Below are positions 17,541 through 31,006 of a DNA stretch of 64,000 nt, in pieces. The stretch is from Bacteroidota bacterium. Its GTDB lineage: Bacteria > Bacteroidota > Bacteroidia > JABEUT01. The stretch spans positions 1 through 64,000 of the forward strand of contig JABDCA010000012.1 in assembly GCA_013288345.1 (NCBI GenBank), given 5' to 3'. The position numbers were made by a program, and so were the translations under genes. The notes under the pieces were generated by a model that saw only the letters and a program-made list of their open reading frames with translations, ran no database searches and was not told the DNA's origin. Each line of letters opens with the position of its first letter. Within the stretch, counting starts at the first letter, position 1.

Positions 17541-20500
17541 ATGGCTTCTTCATCAAGAGAACAAAAACAGAGGAGTAACTTTACTAAAGTAACGATCAGC
17601 CTTGCCTCGCCAGAGAGGATGCTGAACCGTTCGCATGGTGAGGTTTTAAAGCCTGAAACTATAAACTACCGTACCTACAAGCCTGAGCGCGATGGTTTGT
17701 TCTGCGAGCGTATTTTTGGTCCTACCAAGGATTGGGAATGTCATTGCGGAAAATACAAACGTATTCGTTATAAAGGCATTATTTGCGACCGTTGCGGTGT
17801 TGAAGTTACAGAGAAAAAAGTACGTCGTGAGCGTATGGGACACATTTCATTAGTGGTTCCTGTAGCACACATTTGGTATGTACGTTCTTTACCAAGTAAA
17901 ATTGGTTACTTACTCGGCCTTTCTACCAAAAAACTTGAAATGGTGGTGTATTATGAAAAATACATTGTTATCCAGGCTGGTATTAAGGAATCTGAAGGCA
18001 TTAAACATCAGGACTTCCTTAGCGAAGACGAGTATTTAAAATTACTCGATACCCTTCCTAAAGAAAATCAACATTTAGATGATAACGACCCAGCCAAGTT
18101 TATTGCTAAAATGGGTGGCGAAGCTTTATTTGAACTGTTAAAGCGTATTGACCTTGAAGCACTCGCTTATGAACTGCGTCATAAAGCAAATACCGAAACT
18201 GCACAACAACGTAAGAATGAAGCCTTGAAGAGGTTACAAGTTGTTGAAGCGTTCCGCAGAGCTAATACACACGTTGAAAACCGTCCTGAATGGATGGTGC
18301 TTAAAGTGTTGCCTGTAATTCCGCCTGAATTGCGCCCATTGGTGCTTTTAGATGGTGGCAGGTTTGCCACATCAGATTTGAATGACTTATACCGTCGTGT
18401 AATTATACGTAACAACCGTTTAAAGAGGCTCATCGAGATCAAAGCTCCTGAGATCATCCTCCGTAACGAAAAACGTATGTTACAGGAATCGGTAGATGCA
18501 TTACTTGATAATTCACGTAAATCGACCGCTACAAAAACCGAATCGAACAGAGCGCTTAAATCACTTGCTGACAGCTTAAAAGGTAAGCAAGGACGTTTCC
18601 GTCAAAACTTACTCGGTAAACGTGTTGACTATTCTGCACGTTCGGTAATTGTTGTAGGCCCTGAATTGAAATTGCACGAGTGTGGTCTTCCAAAGGACGT
18701 AGCTCTTGAGCTTTTCAAGCCATTTGTGGTTTGTAAAATTATTGAAAGAGGAATTGTTAAAACCGTAAAATCTGCACGTAAGCTGGTTGACCGTAAGGTT
18801 GCAGCTGTGTGGGATATACTTGAAAACGTAATTAAAGGCCACCCTGTATTGCTGAACCGTGCTCCAACATTGCACCGTCTCTCCATACAAGCGTTCCAGC
18901 CTAAACTTATAGAAGGTAAAGCAATACAGTTGCACCCGCTTACATGTACAGCGTTCAACGCTGACTTTGACGGTGACCAAATGGCGGTTCACTTACCATT
19001 GGGTAGCTCTGCTGTATTAGAAGCTCAGCTTTTAATGCTTGCCTCACACAACATTTTGAACCCGGCTAATGGTGCGCCTATTACCGTTCCTTCTCAGGAT
19101 ATGGTACTAGGTTTGTATTACATTACCAAATCGAAGAGAAGCACCAAAGAACAAAAAGTACTTGGTGAAGGTTTAGTATTCTACTCTGCTGAAGAAGCTA
19201 TCATTGCTTTCAACGAGAAGAAAGTTGAACTGCATGCTCACGTTAGGGTTAAAACAACTGTAAGAGAAAAAGATCAGTTGGTAGACAAGCTTCTTGAAAC
19301 CAGCCTTGGCAGAATTATATTCAACCAGGTTGTGCCTAAAGAAATGGGCTTTATCAATGAACTTTTAACCAAGAAGAACTTACGTGATATTATTGCGGAA
19401 GTACTTAAAGCAGCGGGAATGGCTAAAACAGCTAAGTTCCTGGATGATATTAAGGACATTGGTTACCATTATGCATTTAAGGGCGGATTATCATTCAACC
19501 TGAACGACGTTATCATTCCTGCCGATAAGGAGAAGATGATTGCGGATGCTAAGGGACAAATTGAAGAAGTATCGAATAACTATAACATGGGTTTTATTAC
19601 CAACAATGAAAGGTATAACCAGGTTATTGATATTTGGACACACACCAACTCTAAAATTACCAAGAAGGTAATGGATCAGTTGAGCAGCGACCGTCAAGGG
19701 TTCAATGCAATTTACATGATGTTGGATTCTGGTGCGAGGGGTTCGAAAGAACAGATCCGTCAGCTTTCTGGTATGCGTGGTCTGATGGCTAAGCCTCAAA
19801 AATCGGGCGCTACCATGCAGGAAATTGTGGAAAATCCGGTTATATCGAACTTTAAAGAAGGACTTTCTATACTTGAGTATTTTATTTCGACCCATGGTGC
19901 ACGTAAAGGATTGGCGGATACAGCGCTGAAGACAGCGGATGCCGGTTACTTAACACGTCGTTTGGTTGACGTATCACAAGACGTTATTATTACCGGTGTT
20001 GACTGTGGTACCCTTCGTGGCCTTACAGCAGCTACCTTACGTAAAAATGACGAAGTAGTAGAAACATTATATGATAAAATTTTAGGCCGCGTTAGCTTGC
20101 ATGATGTACACCATCCTGCAACAGGCGAGCTTATTATAACTGCAGGTGAAGAAGTTACCGAATTCCATGCAGATAAAATTAAGAATTCACCAATTGAAAG
20201 TGTTGAAATACGTTCGGTGCTTACCTGCGAAATGAAAACAGGTGTTTGCGCTAAATGTTATGGACGCAATCTTTCTACCGGTAGAATTGTACAAAAAGGT
20301 GAAACAGTTGGTGTAATTGCAGCTCAGTCAATTGGTGAGCCGGGTACACAGCTTACACTTCGTACATTCCACGTTGGTGGTACAGCATCAAACATCTCTG
20401 CTTCATCGAAAATTGAAGCCAAGTATGATGGTATTGTAGAAATGGAAGAAGTAAGGACAGTAACTCGTAAGGGCGCTGATGGTAATAAGGTAGAAGCGGT

Positions 20501-21845
20501 TATATCGCGTTCTGCTGAGTTAAGGGTTGTAGATAAGAATACAGGTCTTGTGCTTACCACGGCTAACGTTCCTTATGGTTCGCAATTGTATACCAAGAAC
20601 AAAGCTTCGGTTAAAGCCGGTGAACTGCTTTGCGATTGGGATCCGTACAATGCTGTTATTATCTCTGAGTTCTCAGGTAAAACCGAATTCGAATACATTG
20701 AAGAAGGTGTTACTTTCCGCGAAGAATCAGATGAACAAACAGGCTTTAAGGAAAAGGTTATTATTGAAAGCAAGGATAAAACCAAGAGCCCTATCATTAA
20801 AGTTGTTAAAGGAAAAGAAACACTTAAATCATATAACATACCTGTTGGATCGCATATTATTACAGGCGATGGCAGCAGCGTAGAAGCAGGCCAGATATTG
20901 GTAAAAATACCTCGTATCTCCGGTAAATCGGGTGATATTACAGGTGGTTTACCACGTGTAACAGAATTGTTTGAAGCACGTAATCCTTCAAACCCTGCTG
21001 TAGTTAGTGAAATTGACGGTGTAATATCGTTTGGTAAGATTAAGAGAGGTAACCGCGAGGTTATGGTAGAATCGAAGAATGGTAATAAGAAGACCTATTT
21101 GGTTCCGCTTTCTAAACACATACTTGTACAGGAGAACGACTTTGTGAAGACAGGAGAGCCATTATCTGATGGCGCAGTAACCCCTGCTGATATATTGGCG
21201 ATTAAAGGCCCTACATCAGTACAGGAATACTTAGTGAATGAAATTCAGGAAGTATACCGCTTACAAGGTGTGAAGATCAACGACAAGCACTTTGAAGTGA
21301 TTGTTCGTCAGATGATGAGAAAAGTGGAAATAGAAGATCCGGGAGATACCAACTTCTTAGAAAGACAATTGGTTACCAAGATGGAGTTTATGAATGCCAA
21401 TGATGATCTGTACGGTAAAAAGGTTATTATTGACGCAGGAGACACCATTATGTATAAGGTGAGCGAGCTTGTTAATGCACGTAAGTTAAGGGACGAGAAC
21501 ATGCGCCTGAAACGCGAAAGCAAGAAACAAATTCAGTTCAGGGATGCTATTCCTTCTACATCGAACCCAATACTGCAAGGTATAACACGTGCTTCGCTGC
21601 AAACAGAAAGCTTTATTTCGGCTGCATCATTCCAGGAAACTGTAAGGGTGCTGAACGAAGCAGCTATCGGCGGAAAGGTGGATTACTTAGCAGGCTTGAA
21701 AGAAAACGTTATCGTGGGTCACTTAATACCGGCTGGTACAGGTTTACGCGAATACGAGAAGCTTATTGTTGGTTCTCTGGAGGAATATCAACGCCTCATG
21801 GAAAGCAAACAAGAGAAAGAGCTTGTGGAAGAAGACGCAAAGTAA
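17541..21845 (+). CDS. rpoC: RNA polymerase beta' subunit
   Basis: A 1,434-residue protein of normal length for Bacteroidota. Visible parts are the N-terminal zinc finger ([20 protein letters not shown]), the catalytic [12 protein letters not shown] loop with three Asp that hold Mg2+, the bridge/trigger region ([19 protein letters not shown]), and the second zinc site ([18 protein letters not shown]). It forms the active site with RpoB. Transcription ends at a strong hairpin 25 bases after the stop. No frame problem is seen. Confidence 0.99.
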   Translation: MASSSREQKQRSNFTKVTISLASPERMLNRSHGEVLKPETINYRTYKPERDGLFCERIFGPTKDWECHCGKYKRIRYKGIICDRCGVEVTEKKVRRERMGHISLVVPVAHIWYVRSLPSKIGYLLGLSTKKLEMVVYYEKYIVIQAGIKESEGIKHQDFLSEDEYLKLLDTLPKENQHLDDNDPAKFIAKMGGEALFELLKRIDLEALAYELRHKANTETAQQRKNEALKRLQVVEAFRRANTHVENRPEWMVLKVLPVIPPELRPLVLLDGGRFATSDLNDLYRRVIIRNNRLKRLIEIKAPEIILRNEKRMLQESVDALLDNSRKSTATKTESNRALKSLADSLKGKQGRFRQNLLGKRVDYSARSVIVVGPELKLHECGLPKDVALELFKPFVVCKIIERGIVKTVKSARKLVDRKVAAVWDILENVIKGHPVLLNRAPTLHRLSIQAFQPKLIEGKAIQLHPLTCTAFNADFDGDQMAVHLPLGSSAVLEAQLLMLASHNILNPANGAPITVPSQDMVLGLYYITKSKRSTKEQKVLGEGLVFYSAEEAIIAFNEKKVELHAHVRVKTTVREKDQLVDKLLETSLGRIIFNQVVPKEMGFINELLTKKNLRDIIAEVLKAAGMAKTAKFLDDIKDIGYHYAFKGGLSFNLNDVIIPADKEKMIADAKGQIEEVSNNYNMGFITNNERYNQVIDIWTHTNSKITKKVMDQLSSDRQGFNAIYMMLDSGARGSKEQIRQLSGMRGLMAKPQKSGATMQEIVENPVISNFKEGLSILEYFISTHGARKGLADTALKTADAGYLTRRLVDVSQDVIITGVDCGTLRGLTAATLRKNDEVVETLYDKILGRVSLHDVHHPATGELIITAGEEVTEFHADKIKNSPIESVEIRSVLTCEMKTGVCAKCYGRNLSTGRIVQKGETVGVIAAQSIGEPGTQLTLRTFHVGGTASNISASSKIEAKYDGIVEMEEVRTVTRKGADGNKVEAVISRSAELRVVDKNTGLVLTTANVPYGSQLYTKNKASVKAGELLCDWDPYNAVIISEFSGKTEFEYIEEGVTFREESDEQTGFKEKVIIESKDKTKSPIIKVVKGKETLKSYNIPVGSHIITGDGSSVEAGQILVKIPRISGKSGDITGGLPRVTELFEARNPSNPAVVSEIDGVISFGKIKRGNREVMVESKNGNKKTYLVPLSKHILVQENDFVKTGEPLSDGAVTPADILAIKGPTSVQEYLVNEIQEVYRLQGVKINDKHFEVIVRQMMRKVEIEDPGDTNFLERQLVTKMEFMNANDDLYGKKVIIDAGDTIMYKVSELVNARKLRDENMRLKRESKKQIQFRDAIPSTSNPILQGITRASLQTESFISAASFQETVRVLNEAAIGGKVDYLAGLKENVIVGHLIPAGTGLREYEKLIVGSLEEYQRLMESKQEKELVEEDAK

Positions 21846-21867
21846 GACTATAGTGTACTTATATAAA

Positions 21868-21897
21868 AAAGTCCCGCAGCAATGCGGGACTTTTTTG
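21868..21897 (+). terminator. Rho-independent terminator after rpoC
   Basis: GTCCCGCA (21871-21878) pairs with TGCGGGAC (21883-21890) and six T follow, with a matching A run before the stem, so it may work in both directions. Confidence 0.92.
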
Positions 21898-21941
21898 TTT
21901 ATGCCACTTTCACATAACTTATGTAAAGTGTAGTTTTATTT

Positions 21942-22025
21942 GGGCGTTCCCCTCCTGCGTCGGGGCGGGCTATCCGCTATTACTCCTCGCTACGCTGCGG
22001 GGTAGCCGCTTCTATCCCTAACGCA
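21942..22025 (+). repeat. 84-nt structured, tRNA-like dispersed repeat (GGGCGTT...AACGC type)
   Basis: The ends GCGTT (21944-21948) and AACGC pair. Inside are a CCCC/GGGG hairpin (CCCCTCCTGCGTCGGGG), a GCGG/CCGC hairpin, and CCTCGC/GCGGGG. The end GCTTCTATCCCTAACGC resembles a T arm plus acceptor. From memory, similar intergenic elements recur in many Bacteroidota genomes without annotation. No coding frame of note crosses it. Whether it is transcribed is unknown. Confidence 0.6.
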
Positions 22026-22057
22026 AACAGCCCAGGGGTTAAAAAAATTAAACTTGG

Positions 22058-22076
22058 CATGCTGAGCCTGTCGAAG
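22058..22076. repeat. Short dispersed repeat word (CATGCTGAGCCTGTCGAAG)
   Basis: CTGAGCCTGTCGAAG is a word I know as a widespread intergenic repeat in many bacteria. Only one copy is in this window, so the call rests on recognition, not on repetition here. Confidence 0.35.
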
Positions 22077-22112
22077 TATCCTCCTTTTTTGGGTAAGTAT
22101 TAATGCTTTTTG

Positions 22113-22120
22113 TATTTTTG
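22113..22120 (+). promoter_or_regulatory. -7 promoter element (TATTTTTG) for the gene at 22126
   Basis: TATTTTTG ends five bases before the GTG start at 22126, a spacing that would give a leaderless message. Confidence 0.5.
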
Positions 22121-22125
22121 ATTAC

Positions 22126-22758
22126 GTGAATAAGGAGAAAGAAAATAAAAAGAATAATACGCTTAACTGGCGCGATTACCTGCTGTTGGCGGGCTTTATC
22201 ATTGTATTCTACTTCTACAAAGATTTTCATGAAGGTATTTTAAACTACCCCGATTATTTGCGTTATAGCGCATGGGTAGTGCTGTTTGTTGTAATAGTGG
22301 CACTACGCATCAAAAGGTTTGCAGCAAGCTATGCAGCCATGCCCGCAATGAGCGAGCGCTTGTTTTATGCTGCACTCAGCCTTGCAGGAGTATTTATTGT
22401 AACCGTTATGGCAACAGGCATATTACTTAGCCCTTTTAATTATTACAACCGGCATATAGCAGCCCAAAGCCCTGCAGATACGGTCCGTTGCAACATTGAT
22501 GAGGCGTACATTGGCCATGCTACAGCAGATGGCCGCGAGCCAAATACAATTAAATATCATTTTATGGGCCAACCCGATTCGCTGCTAACGCCTACTGAAA
22601 CGCCGCTTATAGCCAATATGCATGCAATGCATACGTACGCTCATTTTAAGTTGGTATTAGCCACACACAAGGCTTTACTAGGCTCTTATTGGCTTCAGTC
22701 GTGGAGCATAGAAGAACAGCGAGATTCTTTAGCGCCTGAAATAAAGCCTCACAAGTAG
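22126..22758 (+). CDS. Hypothetical inner-membrane protein
   Basis: A 210-residue protein from a GTG start. Charged N-terminus (MNKEKENKKNNTLNWRD), then three hydrophobic helices: YLLLAGFIIVFYFY, YSAWVVLFVVIVALRI and LFYAALSLAGVFIVTVMATG. The remaining 90 residues are soluble with a His-rich stretch (ANMHAMHTYAHFKL). I do not recognise a family. It is a single gene between the rpoC terminator and the rRNA promoters; no obvious terminator follows, so some transcription could enter the rRNA leader. Confidence 0.65.
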   Translation: MNKEKENKKNNTLNWRDYLLLAGFIIVFYFYKDFHEGILNYPDYLRYSAWVVLFVVIVALRIKRFAASYAAMPAMSERLFYAALSLAGVFIVTVMATGILLSPFNYYNRHIAAQSPADTVRCNIDEAYIGHATADGREPNTIKYHFMGQPDSLLTPTETPLIANMHAMHTYAHFKLVLATHKALLGSYWLQSWSIEEQRDSLAPEIKPHK

Positions 22759-22873
22759 GCTTTTCAAGCAAAAATGTAAAAATATCTGAAAATTATATAA
22801 CTGATATTCAGCTGATTGCACAATATGTTAAATAATCATGAACAATAGAGTGTTGGTATATGAAACAGAACAC

Positions 22874-22881
22874 TACATTTG
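22874..22881 (+). promoter_or_regulatory. rRNA promoter P1, -7 element TACATTTG
   Basis: A TTG lies exactly 18 bases upstream. The downstream text GCATCCCTTTTTGAAAA closely repeats that of P2. Confidence 0.6.
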
Positions 22882-22952
22882 CATCCCTTTTTGAAAAACG
22901 TTCTTTGAAACCTTATTAACAGCGGGCTGCAGCAAGCAGAAGCATAGCACAA

Positions 22953-22984
22953 AAGTTTTTTTGAAAAAAGTTTCAAAAAAACTT
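22953..22984. repeat. Perfect 14-bp inverted repeat between rRNA promoters P1 and P2
   Basis: AAGTTTTTTTGAAA (22953-22966) and TTTCAAAAAAACTT (22971-22984) are exact reverse complements with the loop AAAG. The right arm overlaps the -33 TTG of P2 (22983-22985). Confidence 0.9.
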
Positions 22985-23003
22985 GCAGATTAAAAATAAT
23001 GTG

Positions 23004-23011
23004 TATCTTTG
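23004..23011 (+). promoter_or_regulatory. rRNA promoter P2, -7 element TATCTTTG
   Basis: TTG (22983-22985), 18-base spacer, TATCTTTG, then GCAGCCCTTTTGAAAA. It has the same geometry as P1 130 bases earlier. Confidence 0.75.
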
Positions 23012-23090
23012 CAGCCCTTTTGAAAATAAAGGTTCGTTCTTTTAGTATGTTCTTTCCCTCGTAACAGAGGGACATTATATAAAATAAAAA

Positions 23091-23099
23091 GTTCTTTGA
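23091..23099 (+). promoter_or_regulatory. boxA-like antitermination motif before 16S rRNA
   Basis: GTTCTTTGA recurs at 22900-22908, here, and before 23S at 25127-25135; the last two are followed by AGTATTG and CATATTG. Bacterial boxA (TGCTCTTTAACA in E. coli) recruits NusB/NusE; the match is by likeness and place. Confidence 0.5.
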
Positions 23100-23106
23100 A
23101 GTATTG

Positions 23107-23125
23107 GAGAAGATAGAAATAGCGG
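23107..23125 (+). other. 5' half of the 16S rRNA processing stem
   Basis: AGAAATAGCGG here is the exact reverse complement of CCGCTATTTCT at 24785-24795 behind 16S, and the flanking GAAGA pairs with TCTTC after a small bulge. Such a stem is the usual RNase III substrate that loops out the 16S precursor. Confidence 0.65.
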
Positions 23126-23231
23126 GCATCAATCTCTTTTGGGTTTTATTCCAAAAGAGCAATTGAGAAACCTAGTCAAATTATATGTCAATTTTCGATC
23201 TTGCTATATGCAATGACGAAACACGATCAAA

Positions 23232-24758
<1,527 letters not shown>

Positions 24759-24784
24759 TAGAGCGACTTATGGTTTCGTTTGTT

Positions 24785-24803
24785 CCGCTATTTCTTTTTC
24801 TTC
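24785..24803 (+). other. 3' half of the 16S rRNA processing stem
   Basis: CCGCTATTTCT pairs with the leader at 23107-23125, and TCTTC extends the stem after a bulge. The rest of the 16S-tRNA-Ile spacer shows no gene. Confidence 0.65.
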
Positions 24804-24907
24804 AATTTTTCCCAACGCGAGATACCCAGTAACCCTAGGGCAGCGGGGGTATTGTAATGGGGCACCAAATATAAGGCAAGGCCAATATTAAAGTGCCGTA
24901 CCTATAC

Positions 24908-24981
24908 AGTCCCGTAGCTCAGTTGGTTAGAGCACTACACTGATAATGTAGGGGTCGGCAGTTCAACTCTGCCCGGGACTA
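24908..24981 (+). tRNA. tRNA-Ile (anticodon GAT) in the rRNA spacer
   Basis: Acceptor AGTCCCG pairs with CGGGACT; anticodon stem CTACA/TGTAG encloses CTGATAA. CCA is not encoded. Confidence 0.96.
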
Positions 24982-25022
24982 CAACAGATGAAAGTATCTG
25001 TAGCAGTAAGTAAACTCGATTT

Positions 25023-25096
25023 GGGGAATTAGCTCAGCTGGCTAGAGCACCTGCTTTGCAAGCAGGGGGTCATCGGTTCGACTCCGATATTCTCCA
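25023..25096 (+). tRNA. tRNA-Ala (anticodon TGC) in the rRNA spacer
   Basis: Acceptor GGGGAAT pairs with ATTCTCC (one G-U); anticodon stem CCTGC/GCAGG encloses TTTGCAA. The Ile-Ala pair is the usual spacer set. Confidence 0.96.
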
Positions 25097-25126
25097 CATT
25101 CGTTACACAGTTGTTGTGTAGCGCAC

Positions 25127-25135
25127 GTTCTTTGA
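25127..25135 (+). promoter_or_regulatory. boxA-like motif before 23S rRNA
   Basis: GTTCTTTGA followed by CATATTG, the third copy of the word in the operon, between tRNA-Ala and 23S. Confidence 0.5.
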
Positions 25136-25138
25136 CAT

Positions 25139-25192
25139 ATTGATTGAAAAAATACAATTTGATCCGCAACAGATCAATGTAAAACAAATGTT
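25139..25192 (+). other. 5' half of the 23S rRNA processing stem
   Basis: AATGTAAAACAAA here pairs perfectly with TTTGTTTTACATT at 28102-28114; GATCC and AACAG pair with GGATC and CTGTT, and GAAAAAATACA with TGTATTTTTTC. Together they close the 23S precursor loop. Confidence 0.7.
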
Positions 25193-25193
25193 A

Positions 25194-28096
<2,903 letters not shown>

Positions 28097-28098
28097 CG

Positions 28099-28155
28099 AT
28101 ATTTGTTTTACATTTCTGTTTGGATCAGATCTGTATTTTTTCTTTTCAATACGTT
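28099..28155 (+). other. 3' half of the 23S rRNA processing stem
   Basis: Pairs with 25139-25192 in four blocks as listed there; the rest of the 23S-5S spacer holds no gene. Confidence 0.7.
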
Positions 28156-28191
28156 TACCTTACTAAATTATTATGGCGTAAGCCATTTCGA

Positions 28192-28305
<114 letters not shown>

Positions 28306-28308
28306 TTA

Positions 28309-28339
28309 AGCCCCAGTAGAAATACTGGGGCTTTTTTTA
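28309..28339 (+). terminator. Terminator of the rRNA operon
   Basis: AGCCCCAGTA (28309-28318), loop GAAA, TACTGGGGCT (28323-28332) and a run of T. A very stable hairpin with a tetraloop. Confidence 0.95.
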
Positions 28340-28390
28340 TTTATAGCTTTAACAAAAAGGGGTTATTCCTGTAGAGAGATTATTTGCTAC

Positions 28391-28762
28391 TCACAGCATA
28401 ATTATAGTTTCCACCGATGCCACTTTATTTTCCTTGTCAAACTTGATTAATAAGTGTCTGGTTGTACCACTATCGTGCATTATCGGATAATCAAGATCAT
28501 AGTCTCCTCCAACATAATAGTCAGTATTTGGCTTGCCTAAATATTTCAATACCCATTCTTTACTACATCCCAGTAGCGATTGCCCATTTACAAATACAGT
28601 ATCATAGGTGGAACTGGTAAATACATAGTGGTTTCGAATACCTAACTCACCCAATGAATCCATTTTAAACCGGGCAGAAAATACAGCTAATGAATCGCGT
28701 TTCTGGCCAATACCTGAAATGGATAGACTTATAAATAAAAAAGTAATTAGTGGTATTCTCAT
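28391..28762 (-). CDS. Small secreted protein with an SmpA/BamE-like segment
   Basis: A 123-residue protein with a signal peptide (MRIPLITFLFISLSISGIGQ). The segment LLGCSKEWVLKYLGKPNTDY looks like the 'helix then GxP' start of the SmpA/BamE-like fold common in small periplasmic or lipoprotein-like Bacteroidota proteins, and the end HLLIKFDKENKVASVETI fits the closing beta strands. There is no lipobox at the signal peptide end. The role is unknown. It is a lone gene convergent to the rRNA operon. Confidence 0.6.
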   Translation of the reverse strand: MRIPLITFLFISLSISGIGQKRDSLAVFSARFKMDSLGELGIRNHYVFTSSTYDTVFVNGQSLLGCSKEWVLKYLGKPNTDYYVGGDYDLDYPIMHDSGTTRHLLIKFDKENKVASVETIIML

Positions 28763-28838
28763 ATTTCGAATTTACCAATATTTAATTGAATGAACTGAAA
28801 ATTTGTTATTTTAGTAATGGTAATACTTGCTTTTGTTT

Positions 28839-29285
28839 ATGAACCTCCTCAAACAGCTCCTTTCTCCTTTTATTCCCTCTGATGTCTTTTCAAAGCGTTA
28901 TCCTGTTTCTGTAAAGGGTATCGTTATCGTTAATAATAAGATTGTTTTGCTGAAGAACGAACGCCAGGAATGGGAACTGCCCGGTGGAAAGATAGAAGAA
29001 AATGAATCTGCTGAACAATGCGCCATTAGAGAAATCAAAGAAGAGCTGGCAATTGATGTACAGATAGTATCGTTGGTAGATGTGTGGATGTATAATATTC
29101 AAAGCAAAGTAAAAGTACTTATTGTAAGTTATGTATGCAGGCCCATTTCAATGGATGAGAAAAAACTTAAAATAAGCCATGAACACAAAGAACTGGGCTT
29201 ATTTACGCCGGAGGAAGTAGACACGTTGAATATGCCTGATGGCTATAAGAGTTCTATTAAGAAGGCTTTGAAAATTATTGCGTAA
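28839..29285 (+). CDS. NUDIX hydrolase
   Basis: A 148-residue protein from ATG 28839 (MNLLKQLLSPFIPS); a TTG four codons earlier is less likely. The Nudix box is present in full: GGKIEENESAEQCAIREIKE followed by EL, with the REIKEE core that binds Mg2+. Upstream ERQEWELPGG is the usual lead-in. The family hydrolyses nucleoside diphosphates linked to another moiety; the substrate cannot be told. The next gene's ATG lies 10 bases beyond its stop, so the two may be cotranscribed. Confidence 0.9.
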   Translation: MNLLKQLLSPFIPSDVFSKRYPVSVKGIVIVNNKIVLLKNERQEWELPGGKIEENESAEQCAIREIKEELAIDVQIVSLVDVWMYNIQSKVKVLIVSYVCRPISMDEKKLKISHEHKELGLFTPEEVDTLNMPDGYKSSIKKALKIIA

Positions 29286-29295
29286 TTTCGCTGCT

Positions 29296-30219
29296 ATGTC
29301 AGTAATTGTTGAGCATATAACCAAACTTTACGGAGAGCAAAAAGCGCTCGATGATGTTTCATTTAACATTAAGAGTGGCGAAGTAGTGGGTTTCCTTGGC
29401 CCTAATGGAGCCGGGAAAAGCACGATGATGAAAATTATGACCTGCTTTTTACCACAAACTGCCGGCAAGGCTTCTGTTTGTGGTTTTGATGTATCGGAAC
29501 AATCGTTGGAAGTAAGGCAGAATGTTGGCTATTTAGCTGAACACAATCCGCTGTACCTCGATATGTATGTAAAGGAGAACCTCGCTTTTATTGCGGGCCT
29601 GCACCATATTGCAAATCCTGAAAAGCGTATTTCCGAAATGATTGAAATGACCGGCTTACAGGTTGAACAAAAGAAAAAAATAGGTGCACTTTCAAAAGGC
29701 TATCGCCAGCGTGTTGGGCTTGCGCAAGCACTTCTGCATAACCCTAAAGTATTAATACTCGATGAGCCTACTAGTGGCCTCGATCCTAACCAATTGCAAG
29801 AAATACGCAACCTTATTGTGCAAATAGGCAAAGAGAAAACAGTAATACTATCTACCCACATTATGCAGGAGGTAGAAGCCGTATGCGACAGGGTAATGAT
29901 CATTAATAAAGGAAAAATAGTTGCTGATAAAGCCACAAGCGATCTTAAAACGCTTGAAGGTGGCTACGCTGTTATAACTATTGAATTTGATAAAGAACCT
30001 GATATTGCCTTACTTAAAAAGCTCGATGGTATTTTTACGGTATCAGTTATTAATGCAAAGACACTCGAACTGCATGTTACTACTGAGCGCGATGTACGTA
30101 CCGATATTTTTAATTACGCTGTTAAGAATAACCTGGCTGTTTTAACCATTCATAAAGAAGAAAAGAAGTTGGAAGATATATTTAAAGATCTTACCAAACA
30201 GCAGACCATTAAAGCATAG
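29296..30219 (+). CDS. ABC transporter ATP-binding protein, GldA-like
   Basis: A 307-residue ATPase from ATG 29296 (MSVIVEHITKLYGEQKAL). Walker A is GPNGAGKS (residues 35-42), the signature is LSKGYRQRVGLAQALL, Walker B is VLILDEPTSGLD and the switch His is in ILSTHIM. The family includes GldA, which is needed for gliding in Flavobacterium with GldF and GldG; those two are not next to it here, so the name is only by likeness. The C-terminal 80 residues form an extra domain typical of this ABC-2 group. DUF4184 follows after 7 bases. Confidence 0.86.
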   Translation: MSVIVEHITKLYGEQKALDDVSFNIKSGEVVGFLGPNGAGKSTMMKIMTCFLPQTAGKASVCGFDVSEQSLEVRQNVGYLAEHNPLYLDMYVKENLAFIAGLHHIANPEKRISEMIEMTGLQVEQKKKIGALSKGYRQRVGLAQALLHNPKVLILDEPTSGLDPNQLQEIRNLIVQIGKEKTVILSTHIMQEVEAVCDRVMIINKGKIVADKATSDLKTLEGGYAVITIEFDKEPDIALLKKLDGIFTVSVINAKTLELHVTTERDVRTDIFNYAVKNNLAVLTIHKEEKKLEDIFKDLTKQQTIKA

Positions 30220-30226
30220 TACGGCT

Positions 30227-31006
30227 ATGCCTTTTACCTTTTCACATCCTTCAGCAATTCTTCCGGCTAAATGGCTACCCGAAAAATGGGTGTCTATCAC
30301 TGCACTTATTATAGGCAGCATTACTCCCGATTTCGAATATTTTATCCGCATGAAAAACCTGGGCTTGTATGGCCATACATTGGGTGGTTTATTCTGGTTC
30401 GATCTGCCAATAGGCTTTGCACTTACCTTTATTTATCATAGTTTGGTAAGAGATTCGCTGATAGATAATCTGCCACGCTTTTTGCGAAGCAGGTTAAATA
30501 AGTTTAAAGGATTTGACTGGAACACGTATGTTAAGCAACATTTTCCGATTGTAATTATCTGCCTGCTAGTGGGCATTGCAACGCACTTGCTATGGGATAG
30601 CTTTACGCACCGCACCGGTTATTTTGTGCAACGAATTCCCTGGCTCGAGGAGAATACAGAAATATTAGATGTGCAGCATGTGCGCTTTTATATTTTGCAA
30701 AATATAAGTTCATTACTGGGTATGCTGCTTGTAATTATTGCTGTTTTAAGAATACCCAAGACTGAAACTGTCAAAAAGAAAAGCATTTTTAAATACTGGG
30801 CTGTAGCAATTTTTTTAACTGTTGCCATTACTACCCTGCGCACAGTTTTTTGGTATACCTACAAACCTATCGATGAAATAGTGGTACTGAATTTTTCTTC
30901 TGCTATTCCGGCTGTTACAATACCTGAAGATATAATAATGACAGGTATTTCGGCTGCATTGCTATCATTAATTATAACGCCATTTATAATCAGGCCTAAG
31001 GCTTAG
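30227..31006 (+). CDS. DUF4184 family membrane protein
   Basis: A 259-residue protein with about five membrane helices. The start MPFTFSHPSAILPAKWLPEK, then GSITPDFEYFIRM and HLLWDSFTHRTGYFVQR, are the marks of DUF4184; the paired His/Asp motifs recall metal-dependent membrane hydrolases, but no activity is established. Its stop codon overlaps by four bases the end of the convergent osmC gene. It lies seven bases after the ABC ATPase gene, likely on its transcript; a working link is not known. Confidence 0.8.
   Translation: MPFTFSHPSAILPAKWLPEKWVSITALIIGSITPDFEYFIRMKNLGLYGHTLGGLFWFDLPIGFALTFIYHSLVRDSLIDNLPRFLRSRLNKFKGFDWNTYVKQHFPIVIICLLVGIATHLLWDSFTHRTGYFVQRIPWLEENTEILDVQHVRFYILQNISSLLGMLLVIIAVLRIPKTETVKKKSIFKYWAVAIFLTVAITTLRTVFWYTYKPIDEIVVLNFSSAIPAVTIPEDIIMTGISAALLSLIITPFIIRPKA

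Larger units (their letters stand above)
22759..23231 (+). other. rRNA operon leader region (no gene)
   Basis: This stretch holds no credible reading frame. It contains two promoters (22874-22881, 23004-23011), a perfect inverted repeat between them (22953-22984), boxA-like words at 22900-22908 and 23091-23099, a small CCCTC/GAGGG hairpin (23056-23071) and the 5' half of the 16S processing stem (23107-23125). Confidence 0.75.
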
